Below are positions 52,386 through 62,117 of a stretch of 64,000 nucleotides of DNA, one piece after another. The DNA comes from Diploptera punctata (lineage: Eukaryota; Arthropoda; Insecta; Blattodea; Blaberidae). The DNA lies in assembly GCA_030220185.1 (NCBI GenBank), contig JASPKZ010007285.1:172001-236000 (forward strand). The letters are read 5' to 3'. The position numbers and the translations under genes are program-made. Under the pieces are notes generated by a model, which saw nothing but the letters and a program-made list of their open reading frames with translations, searched no databases and had not been told where the DNA came from. The number at the start of each line of letters is the position of its first letter. The first letter of the stretch is position 1.

Positions 52386-52744
52386 AGCCGTACTACTACT
52401 TCAACTTGGATGAGGTAGCTCGCGGACCACAGTTTGCGAGGAGAGCGCCGGTGTTTATAATTGGTTTGAACAAGACACGCCTGCAGGTAACACAACGACG
52501 TCCAAGAAAATTGAACCAGGCAGCGAGAACGTAAGAAGCTTAACTCAGCGTGTGTATACATACATACATACATATATACATACATTACATTTGTATGCAA
52601 ATCTCAACACACAAGCGAACACCAGACTCTAAAGTACCAGACTTCACATCCCACTCAGCTTATAAATAAACCATCCCTCGAACACGAGTGTAATCCCAGG
52701 GGATCCATACACGATCAGTGTTATTGCAACTAATACTAACATAT
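52386..52744. other. unclassified; one domain-less frame
   Basis: 52388-52534 reads EPYYYFNLDEVARGPQFARR and APVFIIGLNKTRLQV in the frame that overlaps the LINE-A tail. It ends at a stop after AART and has a GTAACA donor-like string inside. No homology recognised. Then (CATA)n near 52556-52585. Confidence 0.3.
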
Positions 52745-52881
52745 ACCTACATAATAAGTGTAATAATAATAATAATGATAACAGTAATAATAACAATAAT
52801 AATGATAACAATAACAACAATAATAATGATAATAATAACAATGACAACAATAATAATAACAACAATAATAATGATAATAAC

Positions 52882-52915
<34 letters not shown>

Positions 52916-52932
52916 GTAATAATAATAATGAT
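52745..52932. repeat. compound (AAT/AAC/GAT)n microsatellite
   Basis: About 60 trinucleotides. On minus it borders the LINE-R terminus as a tail. Confidence 0.9.
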
Positions 52933-52934
52933 AA

Positions 52935-53125
52935 CCGCTCCCCGGTGCACTATATGCTGCAGGTACAGGTCGTCTTTCCAACGACGTTTTGGTCTTCCTA
53001 CATTTCTTTGGCCTAGAGGCCTATAATGAAGCAGCTGTTTTGATAAACGATTATTTGGCATTCTTTGTATGTGTTCAAACCAATTACGTTTATTTCTGTG
53101 TATTCTCTCGTTTACATTATATATT
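52935..53125 (-). mobile_element. LINE-R 3' fragment
   Basis: Minus: IYNVNERIHRNKRNWFEHIQ, RMPNNRLSKQLLHYRPLGQR, NVGRPKRRWKDDL. Open for about 60 codons, then it runs into the trinucleotide tail. Confidence 0.7.
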
Positions 53126-53132
53126 TGTAATA

Positions 53133-53163
<31 letters not shown>

Positions 53164-53175
53164 TAATGATAATCC

Positions 53176-53497
53176 ATCCATAGTAATTTTGTCAGAAGGC
53201 AGGTCCTTCACTGCAATCATAGCATTTTCATGCTATGCTTGCAGTTTTACTAGGGAATTGTGTAGGTGTGGTAGCTTCCCTTTGCTTTCCACAGCGGTGA
53301 AGGATGATGATGATAAGGATGATGATGATGATGGCCATATGATTTCGGGGGTCCGTTTGGGCCTCAAAATTTACCCAGACATTTGTCTTACAGGTCAGGA
53401 AAAACCCCGATAAAAACCTCACCCAGAAAAACTGCCCCGACCGGGGATCGAACCCGGTCCCGCAGCACGCTCCCACGAGACCATAGCGGTGGACTCT
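53176..53497 (-). mobile_element. S3 tRNA-derived SINE
   Basis: From ccatccatagtaatttt to ccacgagaccatagcggtgg. B box GGTTCGATCCC on minus. Part of the head after the B box is deleted. Inserted in a trinucleotide tract (ataatgataat on both sides). Confidence 0.85.
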
Positions 53498-53499
53498 AT

Positions 53500-53579
53500 A
53501 ATGATAATAATAATGGAATAAAAATATTAACAATAATAATAATAATGATAACAACAACAATAATAATAATAATAATAAC

Positions 53580-53632
<53 letters not shown>
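53500..53632. repeat. (AAT)n compound microsatellite
   Basis: About 40 units with AAC and GAT variants. Confidence 0.95.
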
Positions 53633-53634
<2 letters not shown>

Positions 53635-53802
53635 TGAAAAAGAAGTAAAGAAGATGTATGACGTCACGAGCGGGCTAACAGGCTTCATTAAAATTCTCAG
53701 GTTCCATAAATAATTCTTTGTTAATGGCGGCGTGTTATGTTGACTTTTCCATCTTGTATTTCCCCTCAGTGCTGCCAACTTGTGAACCTGCGTGGGGACA
53801 TC
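53633..53802. other. no recognisable feature
   Basis: Spacer between AAT tract and the frame below. Confidence 0.35.
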
Positions 53803-54321
53803 TTACAACGATAGAAAGAAAGAGAAGGAAACGAAAAAGTGAAATACAAACAGGAGTGGGATGGGATTCCCCTCAGGGTAAGACAAGTTACATCTGTCTT
53901 GTAATGGAGGTCTCAAAAAACCAGGAAAAGAAAAAGTAGCCGAGGAGGGAAATTTCCATTTTCGCGCTTCAACTCCACTGTGCGATGTGGGACAGATAAA
54001 TACAACCCTACACTGTACATAGCTGTCGTATATAAACATACGTTCCATAAGGGACACCACATCAAGCCACACCATTATATTATTCCTTTCATTGATCTTT
54101 ATGCAATGATCTACTAGAGGTTTGATAACTGTGTCCCGCGAACTGAATGAAGCAATTATTACGTACCTATCGTTAATAAACATAAAATTCATTGGGGACT
54201 CCATATCAAGCAATACCATTATATTATGGACTTCATTGATATTTATGCAATAATATACTATAGGTTTGTAAATGATGGACCGCGAAACGAATGGGGCAAT
54301 TATTGTATGAGGGGTTTTCAA
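53803..54321 (-). CDS. unrecognised 172-codon frame with two 50-residue repeats
   Basis: Minus strand. Residues about 7-54 and 55-104 align: I(I)APFVSRSIIYKPIV with IIASFSSRDTVIKPLV; YYCININEVHNIMV with DHCIKINERNNIMV; LDMESPMNFMFINDRYV with LDVVSLMERMFIYDSYV. The DNA repeat is about 153 bp (51 codons), so it stays in frame. The C-terminal third is Ser/Phe-rich and probably chance extension. No family recognised and no RNA evidence, so this may be a two-unit tandem repeat rather than a gene. Confidence 0.25.
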   Translation of the reverse strand: MKTPHTIIAPFVSRSIIYKPIVYYCININEVHNIMVLLDMESPMNFMFINDRYVIIASFSSRDTVIKPLVDHCIKINERNNIMVWLDVVSLMERMFIYDSYVQCRVVFICPTSHSGVEARKWKFPSSATFSFPGFLRPPLQDRCNLSYPEGNPIPLLFVFHFFVSFSFFLSL

Positions 54322-54334
54322 TAAATTATGAACA

Positions 54335-54833
54335 TTATTTTTGTTTGATATAACATTGATTATTCAAATTACAACAATGGAATAAAACAAAACAGTGCAG
54401 AACTTATGTCATTAGTCAAAATGGCGTTGAATATGCAACAGAAAATTACAATTTCTGCATGGGAAATAACGTATGCTATAATGATCGTCAGGCCGCAAGA
54501 CGGGCAAGACGTGAGTTTAACGTAGCATTGCAGCCGTCGACTGTGGGGAAGTGGAGAAAACGACTGCTGGAAACGGGAAGGATGCAGAAAATAAACCTCC
54601 TGGAAGGCCTCGCATTGGCACGGATGCAGAAACAACGAAGCGAATTGTGGAGGCGTTCGACGCTAGCCAACAAAAATCAACCCGCCAAGCTGCACGTGAG
54701 CAGTGATTTGTTTTGTTCTGTTGTTGTAATTTGAAGGATTCCCTTTCCAATGACAACATCATATTTCCTTTAATAATAATATTTTCGTCACAAAATGCGA
54801 TCAAATGTATAGACATATTTCTGAATCACTCTG
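54335..54833 (+). mobile_element. long-TIR Tc1/mariner-type element, copy 1
   Basis: The right terminal repeat ends ATTTCTGAATCACTCTG before TA (54834). The left repeat is truncated (starts at about ataacattgattattc). Inside is the transposase N-terminus. Shares both repeats and the coding start with 57019-57581. Confidence 0.75.
54459..54713 (+). pseudogene. transposase N-terminal HTH fragment
   Basis: YNDRQAARRARREFNVALQP and STVGKWRKRLLETGRMQK form a helix-turn-helix of the kind that opens arthropod mariner-like transposases (DUF4817-like). After a shift in aaaataaacc the alternative frame gives NKPPGRPRIGTDAETTKRIV and EAFDASQQKSTRQAA, the GRPR hinge and second HTH. The catalytic domain is missing: the right terminal repeat follows at about 54715. 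Confidence 0.6.
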
Positions 54834-54849
54834 TACGTTTCTTCTACTC

Positions 54850-55010
54850 TTATTTTACACACATATTTATGTTCAACCGTGTATTGTGTAGCCTATACCT
54901 ATCAACCAAGTTGTATATAATTCATAATTATTTTTATATTTGCAATTTAACTTGGTGAAGTGGAAGAGAACAATTTATTGTCTTAATTCCATCAGGTAAA
55001 ATAAGCATTA
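54850..55010 (+). mobile_element. LINE-J-type 3' end with (ATT)n tail
   Basis: ttggtgaagtggaagagaac, then cttaattccatcaggtaaaa, then (ATT)n at 55012-55072. Diverged from the 4.2-kb copy. Confidence 0.6.
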
Positions 55011-55011
55011 A

Positions 55012-55032
55012 TTATTATTATTATTATTATTA

Positions 55033-55072
<40 letters not shown>
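55012..55072. repeat. (ATT)n microsatellite
   Basis: About 20 units, LINE-J tail. Confidence 0.9.
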
Positions 55073-55075
<3 letters not shown>

Positions 55076-55289
55076 CCCTAGTTTGTTTTTTTGGACATTT
55101 CTGGTGTTCTATCTTGGTATTGGCGTAATTCTAACCCACTTCTGAGGATGGGGCAGGGTTACGTTGTCCCGATGAAATGACGGGTGATGATGATGATGAT
55201 AGTGGTGTGCCAGGCGAGTCCTTAATCCTAAGCTTAATCTAAGATGAATATGAATGATGAAAACCGACTTGCAAATGAGCTAAAGAACA
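55073..55289. other. unclassified, with a GAT run
   Basis: Contains ctgaggatggggcag and cccgatgaaat strings and (GAT)n at 55186-55201. Possibly another PLE or SINE remnant; not resolved. Confidence 0.3.
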
Positions 55290-55440
55290 TAGACATATGG
55301 ACGGGAGAAGAACAAGAGGAAGACCAGCCAAGAGATGGATAGACAGTGAATGCACATCCAATACGTCTTCGTCCGAGGAGTGATTTTGGAAATAAACGAG
55401 ATAAAAATCTTATAAATTATGTTTAAGAAGAAGAAGACAT
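55290..55440 (+). mobile_element. LINE 3' fragment, unassigned family
   Basis: GRRTRGRPAKRWIDS block, then a short 3' part and AAGAAGAAG. Too short to place. Confidence 0.55.
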
Positions 55441-55444
55441 TAAA

Positions 55445-56080
55445 TATATAAATAGTACAAAATACCGGTAAATATATTTAAATAATGATTTGTGAGTAAA
55501 CAGCTTAATTTTATTGGTTAAATAGTCTTGACAAATGTCACTCTTGATTTCCAAATGTCCCGCGCCGTAGCCGAGCGGTTAAAGTAGGAAGCCTTGGCGC
55601 AGAGCTACGGGACTTGCGCTGGTTCGAGTCTCCATGGGGGAAGAAATTTTCTCATGGTATTTCGGTCAGTATGGGACCGGTGCCCACCCAGCATCGTGAG
55701 GCAATTGGGTAGCTACAATAAGTAGCGGCTCCAGGTTTAGGAAGCAGCTATAACGGCTGGGGAACTCGACATGCTAACCACATGTCACCCCTACACTGGC
55801 TGTTGATCATCTACCTCTGTGATTGACACATGTGGATGTGAAGGGCCAGCAGCCGGCTGGTAAAAGGGCAACCGCTGAAAAGTGGAAAGACCCTCAATCG
55901 GAAACGCATTTCCAAATCCTCTAGATAAATTGGAAATCACTCGTGGCATTACTTATGATCAATACATCAATTTCGTGACTTATTACAAAGATTTACAGAA
56001 CAAATTCACTGTTTTAGAAGACTCGTTCAAACAAACGTTCACATCGTCTGTTGCTCTAAATCGTTCCTGGAATTTGGAAC
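55445..56080. repeat. R9 repeat, copy 2, split by S2
   Basis: 55445-55556 matches 41500-41590, and 55918-55970 matches 41640-41690 (ttggaaatcactcgtggcat). The frame at 55882-56085 covers its right part (LEITRGITYDQYINFVTYYK) with no recognised domain. Confidence 0.6.
55557..55907 (+). mobile_element. S2 tRNA-derived SINE, full-length with TSD
   Basis: GTCCCGCGCCGTAGCCGAGC head, B box GGTTCGAGTCT, body to CCCTCAATCGGAAACGC. Exact 10-bp TSD ATTTCCAAAT at 55547-55556 and 55908-55917. The insertion splits the R9 hairpin. Confidence 0.92.
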
Positions 56081-56647
56081 TATAATAACGTTAAAACAAA
56101 CTTAATCAGGAAACTTCTTACACTGTTTTCTCAGCAACTTACTTTATGCTCCCTAGAATAACGTATCGAATTATTAATGACGAACTAGAGTTTTCTAGAA
56201 GAACAAGTTATATTTGATATTAAAGTTAAGAGTCTGTTGATGAAATATTGCAAAGAATATTAATCTCAAGTTACTTGCTTTCTCAGCGAACTACTTGTTA
56301 AATTTAAATATTAGAAACAACAATGTATGACTCTGATTTCTCTGGTAATAGTTTTACTTTGACCTCATTTATTTTTTTTACTTTGCAAATTTTATGAAGG
56401 ACTCCGTAATGTTCTTAGCCATCCATCACACATGACATACAGCCAGAGACAAGATTTCATCCATCTGTATATATTTTTTCGTCATTACTTTTTCAAAGTA
56501 ATTTCGACTAAAATTTTTTGGTAGGACTCTTACAGACAATTTATGGAATTCATAACACTCATTCAAAACCATAAGATAATATTTCTGTTTTACAAATGAA
56601 GGGCTTAGGGCAATAACATGATAAGCGACGTATTTTTCTTTCTGAGA
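56081..56647. other. no recognisable feature
   Basis: AT-rich; the 88-codon minus frame at 56426 has no domain. Confidence 0.4.
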
Positions 56648-56659
56648 TATAAGGATTTT

Positions 56660-56987
56660 CCATCCATCCATAGTAATTCTGCCCGAAGGCATAGCATTTT
56701 CATGCTATGCTTGCAGCTTTACTAGAGAATTGTAGGTGAGGTAGCTTCCCGTTGCTTTCCACACCGGCGAAGGATGATGATGATGATAATGATAAGGATG
56801 ATGGTGATGATGATGTCCATATGATTTCGGGGACCGTTTGTGCCTTAAAATTTTCCTGACATTTGTCTTACAGGTGAGGAAAAACCCCGATAAAAACCTC
56901 ACCCAGAAAAACTGCCCCGACCGGGGATCGAACCCGGGCCCGCTGCGTGACAAGGCAGCACGCTACCTCGAGACCACAGCGGTGGAC
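56660..56987 (-). mobile_element. S3 tRNA-derived SINE, full-length with TSD
   Basis: The exact 12-bp TSD TATAAGGATTTT at 56648-56659 and 56988-56999 fixes the ends: CCACCGCTGTGGTCTCGAGG head on minus, ATGGATGG tail. A (GAT)n stretch inside varies between copies. Confidence 0.92.
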
Positions 56988-57018
56988 TATAAGGATTTTA
57001 ATGTTACAAAAAATTATA

Positions 57019-57581
57019 CGGGGTGAATCATAAATATGGCTATACGTTTGACCGCGTTGTGATGAAAATATTACCATTACAAGAAATATGACATTACCGT
57101 TGGAAAGGCAATTATTCAAATTACAGCAATGGAATAAAACAAAACAGTGTAGAACTTTTTTTGTCAAAATGGCGTTGAATATGCAACAGTAAATTACAAT
57201 TGCTGCATGGGCAATAATGTATGCTAATGATCGTGAGGCCGCAAGACGAGCAAGACGTGAGTTTAACGTAGCATTGCAGCCATCGACTGTGGGGAAGTGG
57301 AGAAAACGACTGCTGGAAACGGGAAATTAGAGCTATTCCTCTAAACATGTATCATAACGCAATGAATGACTTCCTAAAGCGTTGCCAATTATGCTTGGAT
57401 GTAAACGGTGAACAGTTTGAAGCAATAAAGTGACTTGCTTAGTGTTGTAAGTGATTTGTTTTGTCCTATTGTTGTAATTTGAAGGATTCTCTTTCCAATG
57501 ATAACATCATATTTCCTTTAATAACAATATTTTCGTCACAAAATGCGAACAAACGTATAGCCATATTTCTGAATCACTCTG
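57019..57581 (+). mobile_element. long-TIR Tc1/mariner-type MITE, copy 2, complete
   Basis: Left CGGGGTGAATCATAAATATG and right (inverse) CAGAGTGATTCAGAAATATG, with similarity continuing to about 130-140 bp on each side (tatacgtttg, gaaaatatt, ttggaaagg, ttcaaattacaac). TA on both sides (57017-57018 and 57582-57583). Inside: an AAAMALNMQQ-like start and DREAARRARREFNVALQPST, VGKWRKRLLETG, then non-coding filler. Non-autonomous. Confidence 0.85.
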
Positions 57582-57789
57582 TAAATACTAATTGGACAGT
57601 ATTGTTGTCAATACATTGTGTCTATATGTTTTAACTCATCACTGGCGCACTTACAAATTATTTTATGGATATTTAAATACATTTATTTGCTTTTATATTC
57701 ATATATTTCATTTCTTAACAGAATGTGGCTTATCGTGTTACTACCATAAGCCCTTGAATTATATTCTATTATACTGTATAGTGTTCTGT

Positions 57790-58082
57790 ACACCTCCTTG
57801 ACATGAAGCGGGCCTGGGTTCGATTCCCGGTCGGTTGAGGTTTTCTTCGGGGTTTTTCCCCACCTGTAAGATATATGTCAGGAAGCGTAGGGCCCAACGG
57901 TCCCCGAAAATCATCCGGCCATCACCATCATCCTTATCATTAACATCAGCATCCATTACCGGTGTGGAAAGCAACGGGAAGCTACCACACCTACAATTCC
58001 CTAGTAAAGCTGCAAAGCATAGCAAGAAAATGTTATGATTGCAATGAAAGACCTTCCCTCGGGCAAAATTACTATGGATGGA
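57790..58082 (+). mobile_element. S3 tRNA-derived SINE with TSD
   Basis: Plus orientation, head truncated (starts near gacatgaagcgggcctggg), B box GGTTCGATTCC, ends ACTATGGATGGA. Exact 13-bp TSD TATAGTGTTCTGT at 57777-57789 and 58083-58095. Confidence 0.9.
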
Positions 58083-58095
58083 TATAGTGTTCTGT

Positions 58096-58396
58096 TCAAG
58101 GGCAGCTCTTTCACTGAAATCGTAGCATTTTCATGCTATGATTTGCAGCTTTACTAGGAAATTATAGGTGTGATAGCTTCCCGTTGCTTTCCACACCGGA
58201 GAAAGATGGTGATGATGGCTGGACGATTTTCAGGGACCGTTGGGCCCTAAGCTTCCTGACATTTGCTACATTTATTGTATCTTTAACTGTTTATAATTAG
58301 TATAGTGTATATCTATATTTGTCAAATATTTATTTGTATTTGTGCTGGTTGAGTGGAAGAGAGGGCCTTATGGCCTTAACTCTGCCAGAATAAATA

Positions 58397-58460
<64 letters not shown>

Positions 58461-58545
58461 TGTATTATGAGTGAGGGAAAAAACGAAAAAGCCTCAGCCA
58501 GGAAGGCTGCTCCGACCGGGAATCGAACCTCGGCCCGCTTAGTAT
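58096..58545 (-). mobile_element. S3 SINE split by a LINE-J 3' end
   Basis: 58096-58267 is the S3 body and 58464-58545 its head part (gatcgaacc B-box side, cctcggcccgct). Between them lies the LINE-J terminus. Order of events: S3, then LINE-J. Confidence 0.75.
58268..58463 (+). mobile_element. LINE-J 3' end with (ATT)n tail
   Basis: About 110 bp of 3' UTR, then TTGAGTGGAAGAGAGGGCC, TTATGGCCTTAACTCTGCCAG and AATAAATAAAG, then (ATT)n at 58396-58460. Severely 5'-truncated. Confidence 0.85.
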
Positions 58546-58735
58546 AATATTGTTATAGTAAGCTACAACCCTAACTTGTCTTTGTAGCGAAATAGAGATT
58601 CAAAGTATTGGAGATCAAACAAAAATACTATTTTCCAACCGATGTACCTATTCAAATCAATCTCGTCAAAATATATTAAAATATTTTTATCGAATTATTT
58701 AGAGGACACCGAAAGCAACCATGGCAAAACAGTGA
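58546..58735. other. no recognisable feature
   Basis: Short AT-rich spacer. Confidence 0.35.
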
Positions 58736-59014
58736 AAAAAAGTAAAGTGATCCCACTACAGGCCTGAGGCGGCCCTTTGGAGTAGTAGGAGGTTAAGGCT
58801 CCCACATTTTCTAGACAATCGGCACTCCATGTCAGCCGGGTTGTCAGCCCTGCATGACGGCCGCTTTTACCGCCAGAACAAGTGGCTGGTACTCATTTCC
58901 GTTAGAGGCTGTCTCGACCCCAGGGTCATACTGCCGCCAGAAGGTTTGGTTCAGTTTAAAAATCCTGACCCCACTGGGACTCGAACTCTCGACCTTCCGG
59001 CTTGTAGCGCAGTG

Positions 59015-59018
<4 letters not shown>
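58736..59018 (-). mobile_element. S1 tRNA-derived SINE, head truncated
   Basis: S1 body and B box (actcgaactctcgacc on plus); the A-box end is cut where (TA)n begins at 59019. Confidence 0.85.

Positions 59019-59058
<40 letters not shown>
59019..59058. repeat. (TA)n microsatellite
   Basis: About 20 units between S1 and LINE-C. Confidence 0.95.
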
Positions 59059-59059
<1 letters not shown>

Positions 59060-59063
<4 letters not shown>

Positions 59064-59575
59064 TATCTATCTTCGAGGTTTTACAGCTGCTGCCGTCTTC
59101 CCGTGCCAAACCTGCAAAGCCTACGATCTTCGGCATCTTCAATGCTTAGCCCTCTTGCTTGCATTACTGTCTTCATGCTTTCCTTCCATGTTAACTTTGG
59201 TCTCCCTCTTTTCTTCTTTCTGGTCGGTTGCCATTGATATAGTTGTTTCGGTCATCGCTCATCTTCCATTCTTAAAACATGTTCTAACCATTTTAATTCC
59301 TTTTCCTCAATTCTTTCAATGATGCTTTCTTCTGCTTCCATTATGTTTCTAACTTCCTATTTTGGCTCTCTTGCACTTCTGCGTAAATAATCCATTTCTA
59401 GAGCTGTTAGTTTCTAATTTCCTTACTTCTGACATGTTCTAATTTTGACTTTCTGGCACTTCTGCGTAAATAATCCATTTCTAGAGCTGTTAGTCTATTC
59501 TTGTAGTACGTATTGATTTTCCACACCTCACTTCCATACATTGCAACAGATTCCACCAATGTTTTACCAATATAT
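59060..59575 (-). mobile_element. LINE-C 3' fragment (copy 3) with internal duplication
   Basis: Same C-terminal blocks as 6183 and 31756 (ggaagacggcagcagctgta end; minus EDERW.KQLYQW, RKKRGRP). A segment of about 85 bp (cttctgcgtaaataatccat, ttctagagctgttag) occurs twice in tandem at about 59340-59490. Confidence 0.8.
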
Positions 59576-59599
59576 ATATATATATTTTGTGACTTTTCA

Positions 59600-59723
59600 A
59601 ATATGCATATCCCACCTTATGAAAGCATTAGAGAAATATAATTATGATAGAAACATATTTCAAATTGTTAAACAAGTGTATAAAGATAACACGGCTTATT
59701 TTATAATTGGAATTTATATATAA
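59600..59723 (+). pseudogene. LINE reverse transcriptase palm fragment
   Basis: ISHLMKALEKYNYDRNIFQI and VKQVYKDNTAYFIIG correspond to the stretch between the first RT Asp block and the GVRQG block in LINE RTs. About 40 codons. Confidence 0.5.
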
Positions 59724-59836
59724 CTTCAGCCCGCGGATATTTGTGAATTTTACACTTCTAAACCCCTGAATTGATCACCAAGAATATTTCTACATACAAG
59801 TTTTCAAGTACACCGAGTGTTCAACCGGTATCTATT

Positions 59837-59997
59837 ATGCTATAAAACTATTAGATATAGGAGTTCACCTGAAACGAAAATTAAAAAAAAAAATCTGAGT
59901 AGCGATCGCAATTTTCGATGTTTCACAAAGAAACTCAGTATATGCTATTAAAATAAACGGAAATAGGTATTAACAAAAACTGAGTGAAATCTGATTA
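59837..59997 (-). repeat. R6 dispersed repeat, copy 5, at an M1 insertion
   Basis: Inverse R6: gagttcacctgaaacgaaaa, gcgatcgcaattttcgatgt, aaactcagtatatgctatta. M1 is inserted at its edge (ctgaTTA). Confidence 0.6.
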
Positions 59998-60540
59998 CAC
60001 TGGTCAACATGATTTTTGTTTCATGAGTACGAACAGTTGTACATAATGCAGTTTTTGTCGTGTTTTCAAATATGTATTCGGCATTTCTCCATCACCCACA
60101 GTTTTTTATTTCAATTTCAATTTCAATTAATGGATTTAAATAATTATTTTTTTAATAAACGATTTTTCGTCCATTTGTCCATTGTAAAATAAAAACAAAT
60201 GAGCCAACTCAAGTTGTTTCAGCTATCGAAAAGATATATCAAGGCAAATGGAATCCTAATATGCTGACCGATTATTGTTGGACCATCAAGAGGGATACTC
60301 CACAGGCGAAACATAGCAGAAAATCGTCATTTCTTACTTTCTAGGTGAGTCCGAATGTTCGAATATTGTGTAGTTACGAATGTAGAAAATATTAAACTGT
60401 TTGAAATTAAAATTTCCTGGCTCTCGGAAACCTTGCGTGATGGCGAAAAACCGATAACATATTTGAATTCTGGAGAAAATATACTATCAGAATCACATAT
60501 GTTTCTTTCTGAGACAAAAAAAAATTATTTTTGCTCAGTG
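59998..60540 (+). mobile_element. M1 MITE-like element, copy 4, complete with TTA TSD
   Basis: CACTGGTCAACATGATTTTTG at the left and TTTTTGCTCAGTG at the right, with TTA at 59995-59997 and 60541-60543. 543 bp. The frame at 60355-60633 crosses the end and has no domain. CACTG ends with a 3-bp TSD fit CACTA/EnSpm-like elements; TTA alone would also fit PIF/Harbinger. Superfamily open. Confidence 0.85.
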
Positions 60541-60619
60541 TTATTTGCTCATAGATGTCATGAATGGTATGTGGTCAACACACCGACCCAATGGGACATC
60601 TGGCAGGCAACTGAACTAT

Positions 60620-60700
60620 TACCAACACGTTGAGGTCGGTATATTTTGCTTCGAGGCCTTTTTATTCAGGCTACCTGGAGACCACAGCGGTAGACAGTGA
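60620..60700 (-). mobile_element. S4 end joined to S3 head
   Basis: gaggtcggtatattttgctt and cgaggcctttttattcaggc are the S4 end (minus). At about 60670 it switches to cctggagaccacagcggtag, the S3 head (minus). Either two truncated insertions or a chimeric SINE. Confidence 0.55.
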
Positions 60701-60701
60701 T

Positions 60702-60702
<1 letters not shown>

Positions 60703-60747
<45 letters not shown>

Positions 60748-60813
60748 TAATAATACTAATAGTGATAATACTAATAATAATAATAATAATAATAATAATC
60801 ATCATCATCATCA
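60703..60813. repeat. (AAT)n then (CAT)n microsatellite
   Basis: About 32 AAT-type units followed by CAT repeats that belong to the LINE-T tail. Confidence 0.9.
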
Positions 60814-60814
60814 T

Positions 60815-61043
60815 CCTGCCAGGTATTACTCCTAGAAGAACTGTTACGGCCTGAGAAAGCGGTTTTCGTGCCATCTTTTCATAGGTCGACCAAGTGACCG
60901 TTTCCCATTTGGACAGTAGTTCATTATTGCCTTGGGAATCCTGGATCTAGCCATTCTTGAGACATGTTCCTTCCAGTTTAGCTGATATCTGGAGATGTCG
61001 TCCAGTATTGGTGACACATTAAGTTCTTGAAGGATTTCTACAT
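60815..61043 (-). mobile_element. LINE-T 3' fragment with (ATG)n tail
   Basis: Minus: LNWKEHVSRMARSRIPKAIM, NYCPNGKRSLGRPMKRWHEN, then CCTGGCAGG and (ATG)n. Not seen elsewhere in the window. Confidence 0.7.
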
Positions 61044-61097
61044 TTTAATAATAATAATAACAATAATAGTAATATCAATAATAATAATAACAATGAC

Positions 61098-61132
<35 letters not shown>

Positions 61133-61133
61133 A
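61044..61133. repeat. (AAT)n microsatellite
   Basis: About 28 units with variants. Confidence 0.9.
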
Positions 61134-61134
61134 A

Positions 61135-61395
61135 CTATTTTTATTACGAATATTCAACAATACAGTGTTTCTCCCAAACTGATTTGTCGCCAGAAGTTCC
61201 TGTCTAAAGCGTCTTTTCCCCTTAAATATTTAGCTTCCATACTTCTCCTCATTCAATCTATCTAACGTTCTCTATGTCTGCCTCTTCCACTTCTTCCACT
61301 AGCCTTTCAATAAAGGATCTTCTTTGATATTCTATCTTCTTCCATTCTTATGAGGTGTCCATACCATTTCAAACGTTTTTCTTCTATTTGCAACA
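61135..61395 (-). mobile_element. LINE-U 3' fragment
   Basis: Minus: QIEEKRLKWYGHLIRMEEDR and GRSGRGRHRERWIDE, then 3' UTR to AAT. Bounded by AAT tracts on both sides. Confidence 0.7.
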
Positions 61396-61410
61396 ATAAC
61401 ATTATTAATA

Positions 61411-61453
<43 letters not shown>

Positions 61454-61460
61454 GAATAAG
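61396..61460. repeat. (AAT)n microsatellite
   Basis: About 20 units with variants. Confidence 0.9.
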
Positions 61461-62085
61461 AATATTTTATTTAGCTAGTTCCAAGTAATATTAAATACAT
61501 TATGTAGGTATCAGCAGTGTCTGTGATTAATGCCAGAAGTATCACTACAAACCCCAGGGAAAAACAGTTACTGACAGATCTCAAAAGAGACGTTTGGAGA
61601 CCGTAACAAGCCATTAAACTCACTGCTTGACAGCGTGACGATAAATAATGTACCTAGTTGGGGTATTTCCCCAGTGAAGAGTTGTGGATTTAACCAACCT
61701 AGAGCTTGCTATTAGAATAATTACGATCATATGTTACGAGATACGTCAATGAAATTAACATTTCCCCGAGCTCGTGTAATGCACGCGGCCATCATCATTT
61801 TGTATCATAGCTGACGTCACTTCGTCTGCAGATGCTCCGCAAAAATATCTTGTGCAATATATTAAGGTTTTTTTTTTAGCTTGAAGAACATGGCTGTGTA
61901 ACAGAGCAATTTCTTGCATGGTAAAGCTATTTCAATATAGTTTTGTGACGAAACAGCAGAGAAAAATTACGTCATTTATTAAATTGTCGCCACAGCATGA
62001 TTACATGTGAAGGACTGAGAGCAAAAGTGATACAAGTTATACTCGTTATTGCTGGTATCGTCTATTAAACAATTCAGAAGAAATT
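61461..62085. other. no recognisable feature
   Basis: Unique-looking; no supported frame. Confidence 0.4.
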
Positions 62086-62117
62086 TAGGCAAATAATAAT
62101 AGCTTTATTTATTTAAT

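Noticed and set aside
55073..55289. Fifth hammerhead-like PLE end
   Set aside because: ctgaggatgggg..cccgatgaaat looks similar but the GAAA follows an interrupted hairpin (gatgaaat), and no inverted arm was found.
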